Shown: positions 1-10,349 of the stretch, piece after piece
Layout of the letters: each line of letters opens with the position of its first letter
Position numbering within the stretch: position 1 is the first letter of the stretch
DNA from: Anodontia alba
Lineage: Eukaryota > Mollusca > Bivalvia > Lucinida > Lucinidae
Assembly: GCA_964016985.1 (NCBI GenBank)
Contig: OZ024835.1
Location: 131,501 to 195,500, forward strand
Direction: 5' to 3'
DNA: 64,000 nucleotides
The notes under the pieces: generated by a model
The model's input: only the letters and a program-made list of their open reading frames with translations
The model's database searches: none
Told to the model about the DNA's origin: nothing
Made by a program: the position numbers and the translations under genes

Positions 1-122
1 ATGGGTTCGTCTTTATAACTAACCCATGTTCCTAAATACTGACTGCGCCGCCCCCACCCCCCGCCCCTCCCTCTTATGTTCTACCTCTTTAGTGTAACTA
101 CCCCCGCCCCCCGCCCCCCCAT
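1..122. other. C-rich non-coding sequence at window edge
   Basis: Cytosine-rich sequence with several runs of C. No gene or splice-site pattern is visible. It is the left flank of the first LINE insertion and supplies its target-site duplication. Confidence 0.6.
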
Positions 123-136
123 CTAGGCTGGGTCAT

Positions 137-748
137 GATGATGATGAGTTCAGGTTTAACGACGCATCAACCCATGAGGGTCATTTGCGTCAAAATGGTA
201 AACTAACATGGTTCTGTAATGAAACGGCTATAAAGGTAAGTTATATATGCATAAAATGTAAAACTAGAACGAATTTAAAAATTAAAGCAGTTAGACTTTG
301 TTAAAAAGGTTGATGTGTTTTAAAAAGAACAGTATATTATCAGCAGGTACATTTTCAAATAAGTATCTCAGGTCATTTGTTTGAAAGAATTGACGTCGCA
401 CATGAGAGAATTCAATGCAGTCGATCAGGAAGTGTTTCACCGTAAAAGGTTTATTACAGCTGATACAAAATGGCTGATCTTCTCGTTTAAGCAGATAAGA
501 ATGTGTGAGTCTAGTATGACCTATACGTAGACGAGTAAGAACTACTTCATCTCGCCTTAATGATCGATAAATGGTATTTTTACCAAGAACCGGTTTTATT
601 TCATGTAGTTTATTGAATGTCGCTCTGTCCCATGACAGCTGCCATTTAGATAAGATGTACCTGTTGATAAAAGGTTTAAAATCTGTACATGGAAGTTTAA
701 AATTCGAAATTTCTAGATCGAGTGAGGCCTTTGCTTTTATATCGGCAG
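137..748 (-). mobile_element. 5'-truncated I-clade LINE copy (copy 1)
   Basis: This is the 3' end of the LINE family that recurs four more times in the window. It carries only the C-terminal part of ORF2 and the 3' UTR, ending on the left in the GATGATGATG tail. It is flanked by a perfect 14-bp target-site duplication, CTAGGCTGGGTCAT, at 123-136 and 749-762, so it is a complete insertion event truncated at its 5' end, as is usual for target-primed reverse transcription. Diagnostic bases in the 3' UTR group it with copy 5 (42.97-48.76 kb) rather than with copies 2-4. It encodes no complete product. Confidence 0.93.
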
Positions 749-762
749 CTAGGCTGGGTCAT

Positions 763-1473
763 TGCTGGTTACAAATTCATCAGAGTTTTGGTTATTATTA
801 CAGCTGATAAAGAAATAGTTCCTTTTGGACATCACCCAATCTGCTTTGGGGTGGCACACCTAACCGACTGCTTCATAATACAAATGTTTGACCGGGCAGT
901 CTCTGTGGTGTGCCACACCCGTGTATCAGCGCTGGGATCATGTATTGTTTGCATATATATTGTATTATAGTGTGTGATTGATATATTTTGTTTGTTAGTT
1001 TTTGGTTTTGTTATAAAAAGTGTAAATAATAATATATCAGATGTTAATAACAATGCAGACGCTTTTGTTATATATGTGCATATGTTGTTAATTATAAATA
1101 ATGCAGACCTGACTATTAATAAAAAAAATAGCAGAAAAACTATTAGATTGTTCTTATGAACATTTGTGTCGCTAGACATAATCCTATCTAGTGTTTGTTT
1201 TTATTAATAATTTAACACCAATATTGCACTCTTACTTACCTTGCCCAACACCCCTATTCAACTTAGACAATAAAGTTGATTGACTTTAAGCCTCCAATAT
1301 CTAATAATCTCTGTCTGCATATACTTTATTAATTTCAAACAATAGACAAAAAGCTTGGTATGTATAACAATAAACCGGATTGCGCACAAAATGACACCTA
1401 GGTATGTTGTGTGTCGCATTGCGACACACACAAAGGGGCAGCTGCACTGTTTTATTTGGTATTTTTTTTTTTG
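763..1473. other. Non-coding region with 10-bp inverted repeat
   Basis: No supportable gene. A perfect inverted repeat, GTGGCACACC at 851-860 and GGTGTGCCAC at 907-916, could form a hairpin. The segment ending near 1290 has an AATAAA followed by a GTTGATTGACTT stretch, which resembles the 3' end of some animal LINEs or a gene 3' UTR. I cannot decide between these. Confidence 0.4.
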
Positions 1474-1673
1474 TTAAGTTGTTGGTGTTCCGGGCCAACT
1501 AACTGTTGACAGACAGACAGACAGAAAGACAGACATTGAAAGACAGACAGACAGACAGAAAGACAGACAGACAAACAGACAGACAGACATTGACAGACGT
1601 CTTATTCGGACTTACGCTGTTTAAGTTGTCGGTGTTCTGGGCCAACTAACTGTTGACAGACACAGACAGACGG

Positions 1674-1708
<35 letters not shown>

Positions 1709-1750
1709 GACAGACATTGACAGACGACGTCTTATTCGGACTTACGCTGT
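1474..1750. repeat. Tandem duplication carrying a GACA microsatellite
   Basis: Two units, 1474-1620 and 1621-1750, each begin with a sequence around GGGCCAACTAACTGTTGACA, contain a (GACA)n-type tract of different length, and end with CTTATTCGGACTTACGCTGT. The ORF spanning the tract is only repetitive and is not taken as a gene. Confidence 0.9.
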
Positions 1751-2002
1751 TTGCATTAAGTACAGGATTACTCTAAGTATTCGGACAGGCGATGTAGAAC
1801 CCGATCAGACCTTGATTATGCACATTGTAAAAGGCGGGCACAAGCTAACACCGTAGACCCCGATTAGATGCCACAGAAAACGGTGTCAAATATGGTACGA
1901 AACATAGATTTTTTTAGAGAGGAGGAGCGGAACCTTAATGCGGATGCGCATTTCCCATGCTGCACTTATAAGGATCAAACCCAGTATTTGAGTGAGGAGA
2001 AC

Positions 2003-2242
2003 TATAGACCATATGAGTCAGCACTTTTTATTTATAGCCATCTATTTCGGTGGGAAACCGGCCATTGTGTGTGTGTGTGTGTGTGTGTTATAGAGAACTG
2101 ACCACAGCTCTATAGACCACATGAGTCAGCACTTTTTATTTATAGCCATCTATTTCGGTGGGAAACCGGCCATTGCGTGTGTGTGTGTGTGTGTTATAGA
2201 GAACTGACCACAGCTCTATAGACCACAAGAGTCAGCGCTTTT
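2003..2242. repeat. Tandem ~107-bp repeat with (GT)n, about 2.2 units
   Basis: Units start at 2003, 2111 and 2217 with TATAGACC. Each full unit contains a GT microsatellite followed by TTATAGAGAACTGACCACAG. The third unit is cut off after about 25 bp. Confidence 0.92.
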
Positions 2243-2263
2243 TTTTGACTTATGCGAATGACG

Positions 2264-2437
2264 TCATCTGTTTCCGTGGGGACAGTTTGTTTTACCGACG
2301 GTAAATGGTTTATTACGCATTGTTTTACTTGCGGGATCAAAATTAAGAATGTCATTGGGATCTAACCAGTCCTCTCTTCCCGCCATCGCACTCACGCCCA
2401 GTGAGCAACAAATCAAGACAACTGCCATTTTAAACAT
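2264..2437 (-). CDS. Possible N-terminal exon of a small secreted protein
   Basis: A minus-strand ORF starting at the methionine before FKMAVV encodes a typical secretion signal: a short basic start, a hydrophobic core (AVVLICCSLGVSAMA) and a plausible cleavage after an A-x-A type site. It is followed by an acidic segment containing DWLDPNDILNFDPASKTMRN. An upstream in-frame ATG at 2459-2461 would add eight residues; I prefer the internal start because it places the hydrophobic core close to the N terminus. The frame stays open for about 30 more codons and would need splicing to continue. The acidic segment vaguely recalls small secreted molluscan proteins, but I cannot name the family. It could also be chance. 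Confidence 0.3.
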   Translation of the reverse strand: MFKMAVVLICCSLGVSAMAGREDWLDPNDILNFDPASKTMRNKPFTVGKTNCPHGNR

Positions 2438-2539
2438 CACTCCAGCTCCCTTCCAGCTCATTTATCCTCTACAACTGGCATTACTTAACAGACGTATTGG
2501 TCTGTTCTACACGCGGTTTATGCGCCTCCACTGACCAGA

Positions 2540-3167
2540 GTGTGGACAGACGAAAACGTACGCTACTGTGTAGAAAAACGAAATAGAGAATATTTTTACC
2601 CGCAAAGGATTTTCTTTTCTTGTTCATATGGCTATTTAACTGTTTGTTATCAAATATCTCTATTTATGAAATTCACCTCTTTTATTCTATTATCTATTGT
2701 TTGTTCAGGTAATCTATTTCGGTTCGATCTATTTTTAAAAAAAAAATAAGTTAAATTCTAACAGAATAGTACATATGGAGTTATAATTTATCATGTGTAA
2801 TCTTGTTTTTTTTTTTCGTTATATAACCGTGTTGGTTAGATAACAAAAAAAAAAGATTGATTATATATCAATTAGTTCATAGTTTACTAATGAGAATTAT
2901 ATACAAATAAATTGACGGATCTGTTAATAGATCCAAATAGAAAAAGTGATGACGTGGAGGTAATTTTTAACTAACTAATAAAAATAATATTTATAAATTT
3001 GAACAGAAATAAATTTTAAAGGTAACAGGCGGTGTGTCTCTTATTTATATTGGTAAAAAAAAAGAAGAACGTTCGACAAGAAACAAAATCGCACTGTTGT
3101 AAATTAACCCTACAAACATTATCGATTTTTCTTTGCCAGCCAATTTTCTCTCGCGCAAACGTTAACA

Positions 3168-3170
<3 letters not shown>
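2540..3170. other. AT-rich non-coding region
   Basis: AT-rich sequence with several homopolymer A and T runs. No ORF with protein-like composition is visible. It forms the left edge of the AT-rich island. Confidence 0.5.

Positions 3171-3236
<66 letters not shown>
3171..3236. repeat. (AT)33 microsatellite
   Basis: Uninterrupted AT dinucleotide tract. It sits about 700 bp upstream of the first orphan ORF. A similar tract lies downstream of the ORF cluster at 7007-7077. Confidence 0.98.
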
Positions 3237-3238
<2 letters not shown>

Positions 3239-3946
3239 GTTTATCATTCCACTGAAAAATCTAATCTCTCATTATCGATTTTGTGTATTTTTTCTTTTCG
3301 CGCTAAAAGGTAGTCTATTTTCAGAACTGGTTAGATTTTAATCCTTCTTGGTTGTAGATTATGAAACAAATATAATATCCTTACGAGGGATTGTCATCAT
3401 CGTCGATGTTTTTGCGTTCTTGTCATTAGAGCGGCCACAATTGTCTCTTTTTTTATATTTTGCGTTTGATGACAATATGATTATTTTCTCCGAACGATAA
3501 TGTTTGTATGTTACGTATGTCACGTACGAAATTACGCACCAATATTTTGTTCAGTAAACGTCCATTGCGTTCCTTTTTTAACATTGAAAATTTCATTACA
3601 GACAAATATATTAACGTATGAATGATTGTTTCCGAGGGTGTGGAGTGTTCCTCCATTGTTTTCTTTGTACAAAACCTTCTTTCGACTATATAAATAAATA
3701 ATTACAAACGAAACATAATTAGAGGATATTGGAATACAAAACTAACGACTGAGTCTAATAATAGAGCCAAGGTTATATAACGTGAATGGTAACCTTTTTA
3801 AAACAAAACGCCCTTTTATACAGATTGTGTACAACAATTAAATAGCTATAAATAAATCGCTTTATAGGTATGCAAAACCAGAGATAGTTTGCATCTATGT
3901 CCGGTAAGAGTTATTCGAACGAGAACAAAAAGCTATTGATGAACCA

Positions 3947-4300
3947 ATGGAATGCCATCATGTTCATAACGCTATGTATATCACAGCAAAAAAATTTTTA
4001 CGTGCCTATTTTTTTGAAAAATTAAACGGCTATGTGTCTAACTCCGATCACGCTGAATACGCGATAAAGAACTTCTGGCATCAATACTTACCTAGAAATG
4101 TAGCCATAGAACTCATTAAATTGTTTGACGTAGAACAAAATGGATATGGTTGTGATTTAGAAGAAGAACTAGGATGGGAATTGTTGCTGCTACAGGAAAA
4201 AGAGTTAACGACCATCGGTTCCAGTTTTAAAACAATAAGAACCAAACGCCAACGTGAAGATAATAGCGAGTCGGTGACTCAAAAAGGCAGTTCGTTTTAA
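3947..4300 (+). CDS. Orphan intronless ORF A, 117 aa
   Basis: Open frame of 117 codons with protein-like composition, rich in aromatic and charged residues; the C-terminal third is basic and serine-rich, and the segment around WHQYLPRNVAIELIKLFD is probably helical. No family is recognised. Upstream, TATAAATAAA near 3849 could act as a TATA box. Downstream, an AATAAA lies at 4358-4363, next to an inverted GCCAAT/ATTGGC pair (4325-4352). A second ATG at 3897 opens a 42-codon frame in another phase that runs across the start; a single indel in the A7 run near 3987 would join the two frames, so the N terminus is uncertain. It lies in the AT-rich island with three further orphan ORFs on the same strand. 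Confidence 0.55.
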   Translation: MECHHVHNAMYITAKKFLRAYFFEKLNGYVSNSDHAEYAIKNFWHQYLPRNVAIELIKLFDVEQNGYGCDLEEELGWELLLLQEKELTTIGSSFKTIRTKRQREDNSESVTQKGSSF

Positions 4301-4357
4301 AAAACTAATTGTTATTAAAAAAACGCCAATAGTTTATTATATTACTGATTGGCTATC

Positions 4358-4363
4358 AATAAA
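4358..4363 (+). terminator. AATAAA polyadenylation signal after ORF A
   Basis: AATAAA about 58 bp after the stop of ORF A, the usual spacing for an animal transcript. The GCCAAT/ATTGGC inverted repeat just upstream could be a hairpin or a bidirectional CCAAT box. Confidence 0.4.
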
Positions 4364-4507
4364 ATTTAAACAAAAACCACATAACAATATATTTTTTACG
4401 GTCATCTATTTTTTGTAACTTTGAAATCTAAAGAAAAAATATTTGCTAACGTGGCACTGGAATCCACAACATCTAAATCCGCTATTATTCCGCGCAAAAA
4501 GTTTAGG

Positions 4508-4779
4508 GGTTCAACGAGAGTTTATTTGCTAAAAATAGTCAATCTTATTAAAACCTAATAATAATAGGTTAATAGGTCAAAGTTCGTTATTAACCAACAA
4601 TGAACTGCGCCAGATATGTCATTTTTAAAAATTTGTGGTTCAACGAATCTATTATTGTTTGATGAGAGTTTATTGCTAAAAATAGTTAATCTTATTAAAA
4701 TCTAATAAAAGGTGAGTAGTTCAAGGTTGGTTATTATTAAGCAACAATAAATTGCGTCAGATATGTTATTTTTTTTTAA
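4508..4779 (+). repeat. Tandemly duplicated upstream/start region of ORF B
   Basis: Two diverged copies of a ~130-145 bp block begin with GGTTCAACGA at 4508 and 4637. Each proceeds through GAGAGTTTATT..GCTAAAAATAGT and ends with GCGYCAGATATGTYATTTTT. The second copy supplies the ATG of ORF B at 4763. The first copy supplies an equivalent ATG that opens only a 29-codon frame. The block therefore includes the leader and start codon, as if a promoter and 5' end had been duplicated. Confidence 0.85.
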
Positions 4780-5620
4780 ATCGCTGTTGAAAAGCACAGA
4801 ACCCAATAAATTTATCAATAAATTTAAAGATAAAATTATAAGCGAAGTAAAAAAAGACAATATTGGCGTTTTAAAATTAGCTATAAGACATTTGGTTTTT
4901 ACTAGAGCGAGAACGCAGGATGATTGTCAATTAATCGCGAAAACTGGAGAAGATATATTTGCCAATGTCGTTAGATACAGTGACGACTTTAAAGGTTTTG
5001 ACAAAGAAGAAGAAGAATTTTATTGGTCATGTTTTAGTTTCATAGAAAGTAAAGGTCGCAATAAAACTAACCACGTGAATTTTCTGAAAGAAATAAATCA
5101 AGAATTATCTCAGTTGATTGACAAAAAAGTAAAAGAAAACGATAATGAAACATCATCATTGCCGGAGGGTTTCTCATTTTATAATTACGAAAATCCCGAA
5201 TACGATAGAAGATTATGGTTTCGAGATAGGGTTAAGGAAATTTTGTGTGATAGGCCAAAAGAACGGGAATTAGAAGAATGTATAAATTATATAACTAAGT
5301 ATAGGTATACATATCGGGGCAACGAATACGTTTTATGTACACCTAATGGATGCGACGTTTTTTCTTTAATCGTTCCATACTCCAATGGTTCGGGGAGATA
5401 CCAAATAGAAATTGAAAGTAATTCATTCAATGTGTTCGATACATACTTTTGCGGTGAACGGGAAAAAAGAGAACCAAACCAAATTAACGGAAAGGATAAT
5501 TTACTGCTTTATTTACCTTTATTAATTCAAAAATATACGGATTTTTATTATTCTTTGAGAAATGATGACGTTACCAATCTAACGCGACGCGAAATGTATG
5601 AAAATGTTTTATTGCGATGA
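4763..5620 (+). CDS. Orphan intronless ORF B, 285 aa
   Basis: The longest intact ORF of the island: 285 codons, hydrophilic, no signal peptide or membrane span. The first half is rich in Lys/Glu/Asp and probably helical (about residues 20-150). The second half has aromatic-rich segments (RLWFRDRVKEILCDRPKERE about 155-175; RYTYRGNEYVLCTPNGCDVF about 185-205) that look like a mixed alpha/beta domain. Three or four cysteines in the second half are not arranged as a recognisable metal site. The chosen start is the ATG of the second duplicated leader. The lack of introns and the AT-rich codons contrast with the interrupted genes elsewhere in the window. No family is recognised; a viral or mobile-element origin is possible but unproven. 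Confidence 0.7.
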   Translation: MLFFFKSLLKSTEPNKFINKFKDKIISEVKKDNIGVLKLAIRHLVFTRARTQDDCQLIAKTGEDIFANVVRYSDDFKGFDKEEEEFYWSCFSFIESKGRNKTNHVNFLKEINQELSQLIDKKVKENDNETSSLPEGFSFYNYENPEYDRRLWFRDRVKEILCDRPKERELEECINYITKYRYTYRGNEYVLCTPNGCDVFSLIVPYSNGSGRYQIEIESNSFNVFDTYFCGEREKREPNQINGKDNLLLYLPLLIQKYTDFYYSLRNDDVTNLTRREMYENVLLR

Positions 5621-5689
5621 CAACTTTTACATGTAAATCCCCACAAACCATTTGACCTATAAATATTACTAATCTAAATTTAGATGGAC

Positions 5690-5713
5690 ATAATAAAGGG
5701 TATATATATAAAC
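5690..5713 (+). promoter_or_regulatory. TATA box upstream of ORF C, overlapping AATAAA of ORF B
   Basis: TATATATATAAA ends at 5713, about 40 bp before the ATG at 5752. An ATAATAAAGG just before it lies about 70 bp past the stop of ORF B and could be that gene's polyadenylation signal. The tight packing of end and start signals is unusual for animal nuclear genes. Confidence 0.5.
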
Positions 5714-5751
5714 CACCTTTGCCTTGTTTTCGTTTGTGTTTTTATGTCGTT

Positions 5752-6441
5752 ATGGCCAGCAAACACTACATCTCTATCAATCATTGTTTTTTTTTTGTGG
5801 ATGGATTGAATGACAACGTAACGAATGGATTCATTTGTGAATTACGCTATAAATTACACGAAAGTAATTATCACGTTCCTACGTTTTTAAAAATCACTTT
5901 TGAACAGTGTTTGAAAATGAGAATGGGGGACGAAGAAAACAATAAATTTTATTATGTAATAGATACGATGAACAAACAGATAGAGAACGACCTTAATCTT
6001 TTACCGATGAAAATGTTCACTGATTATCGTATACTTCCTATTTATTTAAAAGCCGACATTAAAAAACCTTTCGCCTTGATCGCTATAAAGGGGCTGAAAA
6101 AAACGCACAAGTTTGAAGAATATTTTTGGGAACAAATGCTTTCCATGTTTAACAAAAGACAAGATAATCTCGCCCATAAACGTGTGCGCTACTATAATAA
6201 AAATACAAACGCACAGGCGTCTTCCGATGGCTATGAAAACGAATTATCGGGTTATATGGTCGCTGAGATGTCCAAGATGCGGCTTAAAGAAGACGATCGT
6301 TCGACAAATGAAATGGGAAAGAACAACGCCCTGCTTGGTAGCAAAACGGATAAATGTATAACAATAAAAATAAAGAATGGGATTTATGGTCGGGATCAGA
6401 TCCAGATAGATCCCTTAATTGGCAAGATGACGATAAAATGA
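5752..6441 (+). CDS. Orphan intronless ORF C, 229 aa from the first ATG
   Basis: Starts at MASKHYISI, 40 bp after a TATA box; the reading frame is open further upstream but only from a non-ATG codon. The protein is basic with many aromatic residues. It has beta-rich looking stretches in the first 60 residues (CFFFVDGLNDNVTNGF) and a charged, Asn-rich, probably disordered region from about residue 140. No family is recognised. The frame ends at TGA 6439-6441, overlapping the ATG at 6438 of the next frame (ATGA). From about 6360 the overlapping +2 frame reads more like protein than the tail of ORF C does, so a small indel in the AATAAAAATAAAG stretch may have broken one longer gene. Confidence 0.55.
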   Translation: MASKHYISINHCFFFVDGLNDNVTNGFICELRYKLHESNYHVPTFLKITFEQCLKMRMGDEENNKFYYVIDTMNKQIENDLNLLPMKMFTDYRILPIYLKADIKKPFALIAIKGLKKTHKFEEYFWEQMLSMFNKRQDNLAHKRVRYYNKNTNAQASSDGYENELSGYMVAEMSKMRLKEDDRSTNEMGKNNALLGSKTDKCITIKIKNGIYGRDQIQIDPLIGKMTIK

Positions 6442-6608
6442 CGCTAAGAGGCGCAGAAGAGAAATCTACACGATCGGTATTTATATTTCGAGCCAACTAT
6501 AAACTATGTAAAGAATTACAAAAAATACACAACATATCCATAAGATATACTGACCCCGGCCAAAGTGTTTTCAACGTTCTTGATGAACTGCGACAAACGA
6601 GTTGTTAA
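6354..6608 (+). CDS. ORF D, continuation frame of ORF C (first ATG 6354, alternative 6438)
   Basis: 84 codons from the first ATG, or 56 from the ATG that overlaps the ORF C stop. Composition is protein-like (SVFIFRANYKLCKELQKIHN). The frame stops at TAA 6606-6608 but stays open in the same phase straight into ORF E. Either C, D and E are three small genes, or a single ~385-residue gene is broken by one frameshift and one TAA. The same-phase continuation favours the broken-gene view. No homologue is recognised. Confidence 0.45.
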   Translation: MYNNKNKEWDLWSGSDPDRSLNWQDDDKMTLRGAEEKSTRSVFIFRANYKLCKELQKIHNISIRYTDPGQSVFNVLDELRQTSC

Positions 6609-6617
6609 TTCATTATA

Positions 6618-6881
6618 ATGCATCATGATGATGTTGTCAGAAACGCGGGTTTCGCTGCATACATTCTCAATTTTAATAATAAAGAGACGAAAAAGATCCC
6701 TATTTATATTGGTGGCGATAACTTAAATGCTTTGTTATGCGATAACTGCATGTCGGGAAAATCATCGTGTATAAACGAATGTTTTGTTATAAAATCATCT
6801 GTCATGCATTATAAAGGCGAGTTTGATAAGTTTATCGAATGGTTTAAAGATATTTATACACACATCAACGAAAACGTGTAA
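6618..6881 (+). CDS. ORF E, in frame with ORF D, 87 aa
   Basis: Starts nine bases after the TAA of ORF D and in the same phase. It contains a cysteine-rich stretch (CDNCMSGKSSCINEC, about residues 41-55) with CxxC-type spacing that might bind zinc, and an aromatic C terminus (FIEWFKDIY). No family is recognised. It probably forms the C-terminal part of the ORF C/D product, or is a separate small protein. Confidence 0.45.
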   Translation: MHHDDVVRNAGFAAYILNFNNKETKKIPIYIGGDNLNALLCDNCMSGKSSCINECFVIKSSVMHYKGEFDKFIEWFKDIYTHINENV

Positions 6882-7004
6882 AAAAACCGTGGTGTTTATA
6901 TTGCTGATAATATATATTATAAGAAGAAAAAAGATTAATATTGTATCCATTAAAACTTGTTTGTAAAAAAAGAAACGGTTAATTTTATTTTCGAGCTCAA
7001 CCCC

Positions 7005-7006
<2 letters not shown>

Positions 7007-7094
<88 letters not shown>

Positions 7095-7118
7095 CGTGTG
7101 TATGTGTGTGTGTATGTG
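7007..7118. repeat. (TA)n-(TG)n microsatellite
   Basis: About 70 bp of TA repeats passing into interrupted GT repeats. It closes the orphan ORF cluster on the right, mirroring the AT tract at 3171. Confidence 0.97.
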
Positions 7119-8378
7119 TTCTGTTAAAATTTACTCCTACGGGTTTAGATGTGTGTCTTTTTTTTACACTGGAAAAAGTGGGGTCTAAAAAATAATGTCG
7201 CGTGATCTAGTATTGGAGCAACGAAAGGGTTAATTTTAATAATCTTGATGTAAGTTATTTTTAACACAATAAGAAGGTTAGACACACAAACTCTTGAAAA
7301 AATTAGATAGCAAAGGCGTTAGCGTTTGTTTGTTTTATTTATAGTTGAACAAAATTATATAAACCAAACGATCCGTTTACGAGAACGTAATCAAGAGATA
7401 AACTCTTTTTCAATGGTGAAAGGTCACGTACAATAGACCCTACATTAGAAGACGAAAGCGTTAATGTCTGTTTCTGGTAACATAAATTCGTAGAGAAAGC
7501 GTTAACAAAACCTAATTGCTTCGTAGTGCCAATTAATTGCGTCTTTATCAGAGGCTAGGTAGGGAACGATGATCTATTTATTGTTTTGTGCGCTAGGTGT
7601 CGTAACATTTGATAACCCCTTCTAGATATTCAGACATTTTTGTTTTCTAACGAATAAAGGTAAATTAAAAAACAGATGTATCTACAACGTCTTTCAATGT
7701 TCACGTTAAAACAACTTTTTGACTGATATAAATTTCGTTATTTTTGGGTAACTTCGATATTTAATATACGTGCTGGTCCACAACAATATTGCGTGCGTGA
7801 GAAACACTAAATAGCGTAAGTATAGTTTATGTGCATTGATTGCGTTTGATATACCCCCAATTTGTTGAATAGACCGTAAAATCCTTGCAATCAACTAAAC
7901 AATATAGGGTGCGACAACGTATTTTCTCCACCACACAAACAAATTAAATAGGGGTAGAAACTCGTATCGTACAATAAATGATTTCGCTCTTTTTTTGAAA
8001 TAATATTACTTTATTTCATTTGTGTGTTTGTGGTTTTTTAGTATGTTTTTTGTAGGTAGCGAGGAGGTCAGACTCGCTTGATAGTCATACAAGGTAAATG
8101 TTAAATAGTGTTTGTCTTTTGTCGTATAAGCGTATGTGTTGAGCATCTCAGTCGGTTTTCCAATTGAATAACACATCCGCATTCGTATGTGTGTTCCAAG
8201 AAATACGTTCTGGTGTTAATCATCAACGCGAAGTTACGCGTGTTCTTAAAAAAAAAGATTTTCTTTTGTCTGGCGTTTCTGTTATATATACCAAAAAATA
8301 ATATTTTGAAGCCAGAATAAGGTTTCCGAAAACGACGACAATTCGGAGCTGTTTAACCCAGAAGATATAGGTTTAATA
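7119..8378. other. AT-rich intergenic region upstream of the recombinase gene
   Basis: No convincing ORF on either strand. It contains several runs of T and may hold the promoter and 5' UTR of the gene starting at 8379. A 62-codon minus-strand ORF at 7706-7894 has no supporting features. Confidence 0.4.
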
Positions 8379-10349
8379 ATGAGTACTGAACACGCTAAGG
8401 TAAGTCTGTTTTTTTTTTTGTTTTTTTTTTTTTTCGTTTATTTTGATTTTATCTTTCAATTAGTATTCGTTTCTGTGTTCTATATATTCTTTCCGCGATA
8501 TATGTAACAACAAAGGCCTTATTGTTTTATTATTTTAGTTTGACGAACGTACATTGATTGCGACAATCGCCTCTTCTACGAACGCCGAACAATTAACGAT
8601 AAAACCTAGGGGTTCCAGAATTAAATTTCCTTGTATATTAGGGTGTGAGAGATCATACAGTAACCTACCAGAGCATTATCGGTCGGACAAACACAAGCTT
8701 GGTCGTGAACAGTCCAGAAAGTTAGGAAGAATTTCAGCAAAAGAACCTAGAACAAAGGCAGGAAACATACGAAAGGTCTGCTCCTGGTAAGTGTTCTATA
8801 TATACTATATATAAGAAATAACTTCATTAATGACCTTATTCTTTTTTATTTTTTGTTTGGTGCTTTTGTTTTGCGACACAAAACAAAAGGTGTACAGAAG
8901 GTGAGTTAATAATGGTCGTTGTCTATTTTCAGTTGTGGATCTGTAACTTCGCGCCTGGCCGACCATTTAAGGAGGCAACACACCGATCTGCCCAAAGTTG
9001 AACGAAGTAGAGCAATAGGAAGAAGCGAACTATTTAAAACTGACACACGAAAAAGAGATCTGTTTTTCACCAGGCGCAGAAATCCAAGAAACACAAAAGT
9101 TGGTATAGCCGAATTACCTTGTTCATCTCGTCAACCCCCCGATTCTTATTCGCCTTCTGCTTCCTCATGCGGAAGTGAAAATGACATAGGAGAGCGTACA
9201 TATTTTAGCGGTGCCGTTTTAGCCAAAGGTGGCACCAAAGTGTATTTTTGGTTCATAAAGCAATTCTATCTTTGGTTATTAACGGCCGTGGGTGGTGGTA
9301 GAACCGAGGAATTTGCTCGTCAGTCCGCCCAGCAAGCACAAGATTTTTTCTCAACGACTGGAGGAAAAAGTATTTCTTTCATTAACGCAACGACGGTATC
9401 CAAATTTGTCGAGGACAATGAAAGAAGATCGGGGAGAAGTCGCAAACGAGCAACAACAATGCTGCAATATGTTACGACATAACTGAGATTATTACTATGG
9501 GCTGTACAAAATGGTCATATTACGCAAGAAAGGTACATGCTCATAAAGGGAGCCCTCGAAAACATTTGCGCCAAACTACGCCGCAACGGACGCCAGGAAA
9601 AAGCCACGAAAAATTTAAACATGTACAGGAATAGATTACCAGCAAAGATAAGGTCTTTTTTTCTAAATTCGTCATGGGCACAACGCGTTCGCTAACGCAT
9701 CGACAGATCCCGCTCTGTTAAAGAGGTACCACTGAGGAACCTTTTGGAGTTTAGAAATTATCTTCTAATGTCATTTACCCTTTGGAATGGGTCTAGACCA
9801 ATGCCACTGAGGTTGCTGACATTGGCTGATATCAGACAAGCTAACAGTCAGACTGCTCCCGGTGAAGGCTCGGCCATATACCGCTTATATAAGGTCGTAG
9901 ATGTTAGTAAGCATAAAACCGCTGGAACGTGGGGAGCCGCTCATTTAAGCACGCCGACAGATCTTTACGATGAACTCCTGGTATATGGAAAACTAGTCGT
10001 GGCTATGTACGAACTGTCTGTTCACGATCCAATATTTAGATTAGAAAAAAGGAACCCAATGAAAAAATCGACAAACCTCAATAAAGCGATTCAAGCGGCT
10101 TGGCGAGATTGTGGGGGGCGAGCAACCTTTCCAGCGAGATTCAACTGCACACAAAACAGGCGACTAATAACCACGGCGGTTAGAAATAAAGACCCCAGTA
10201 AGGCTGCGCTCATAGCCGCTCAACTCTGCCACAGCGTTGCAGTGGCGGATTCTATTTATGCCTTTGAACAGTCCAAACAAATGGGAACAAACGCGGTGCA
10301 CCTTGCTATGGAAGCACTGAACGAAGAGGCCTCTAGAGAGGACATTTAA
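8379..10349 (+). pseudogene. Zinc-finger tyrosine recombinase (Crypton-like), decayed
   Basis: Spliced gene model: exon 1 8379-8399 (donor GTAAGT), exon 2 8539-8786 (acceptor TTTTAG, donor GTAAGT), exon 3 from 8933 (acceptor TTTTCAG). Phases match, and the exon 2/3 join completes a second C2H2 finger (CxxC at the junction, then H-x4-H); the first finger is in exon 2. Exon 3 then shows a helical core-binding region and a tyrosine-recombinase catalytic domain: Arg in GSRPMPLRLLTLADI (9795-9797), Lys in HKTAGTWG (9915-9917), Arg in TQNRR (10158-10163), His in LCHSVAVAD (10230) and Tyr in DSIYAF (10257-10259). Such enzymes cut and rejoin DNA through the tyrosine. The frame is interrupted by TAA at 9480 and 9693 and reaches TAA at 10347, yet has no frameshift. 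After that third TAA the frame stays open to 10445, where AAG/GTAACC could be a donor. Confidence 0.8.

Noticed and set aside
832..1179. 115-codon minus-strand ORF
   Set aside because: Low-complexity AT-rich translation covering an inverted repeat and a 3'-end-like segment; nothing supports it.
3032..3313. ORF with an (IY)n stretch
   Set aside because: It is the translation of the AT microsatellite.
8379..10349. DIRS or Ngaro retrotransposon as source of the tyrosine recombinase
   Set aside because: No reverse transcriptase or Gag-like ORF is adjacent, and the N-terminal C2H2 fingers and introns fit a Crypton-like or host-derived gene better.
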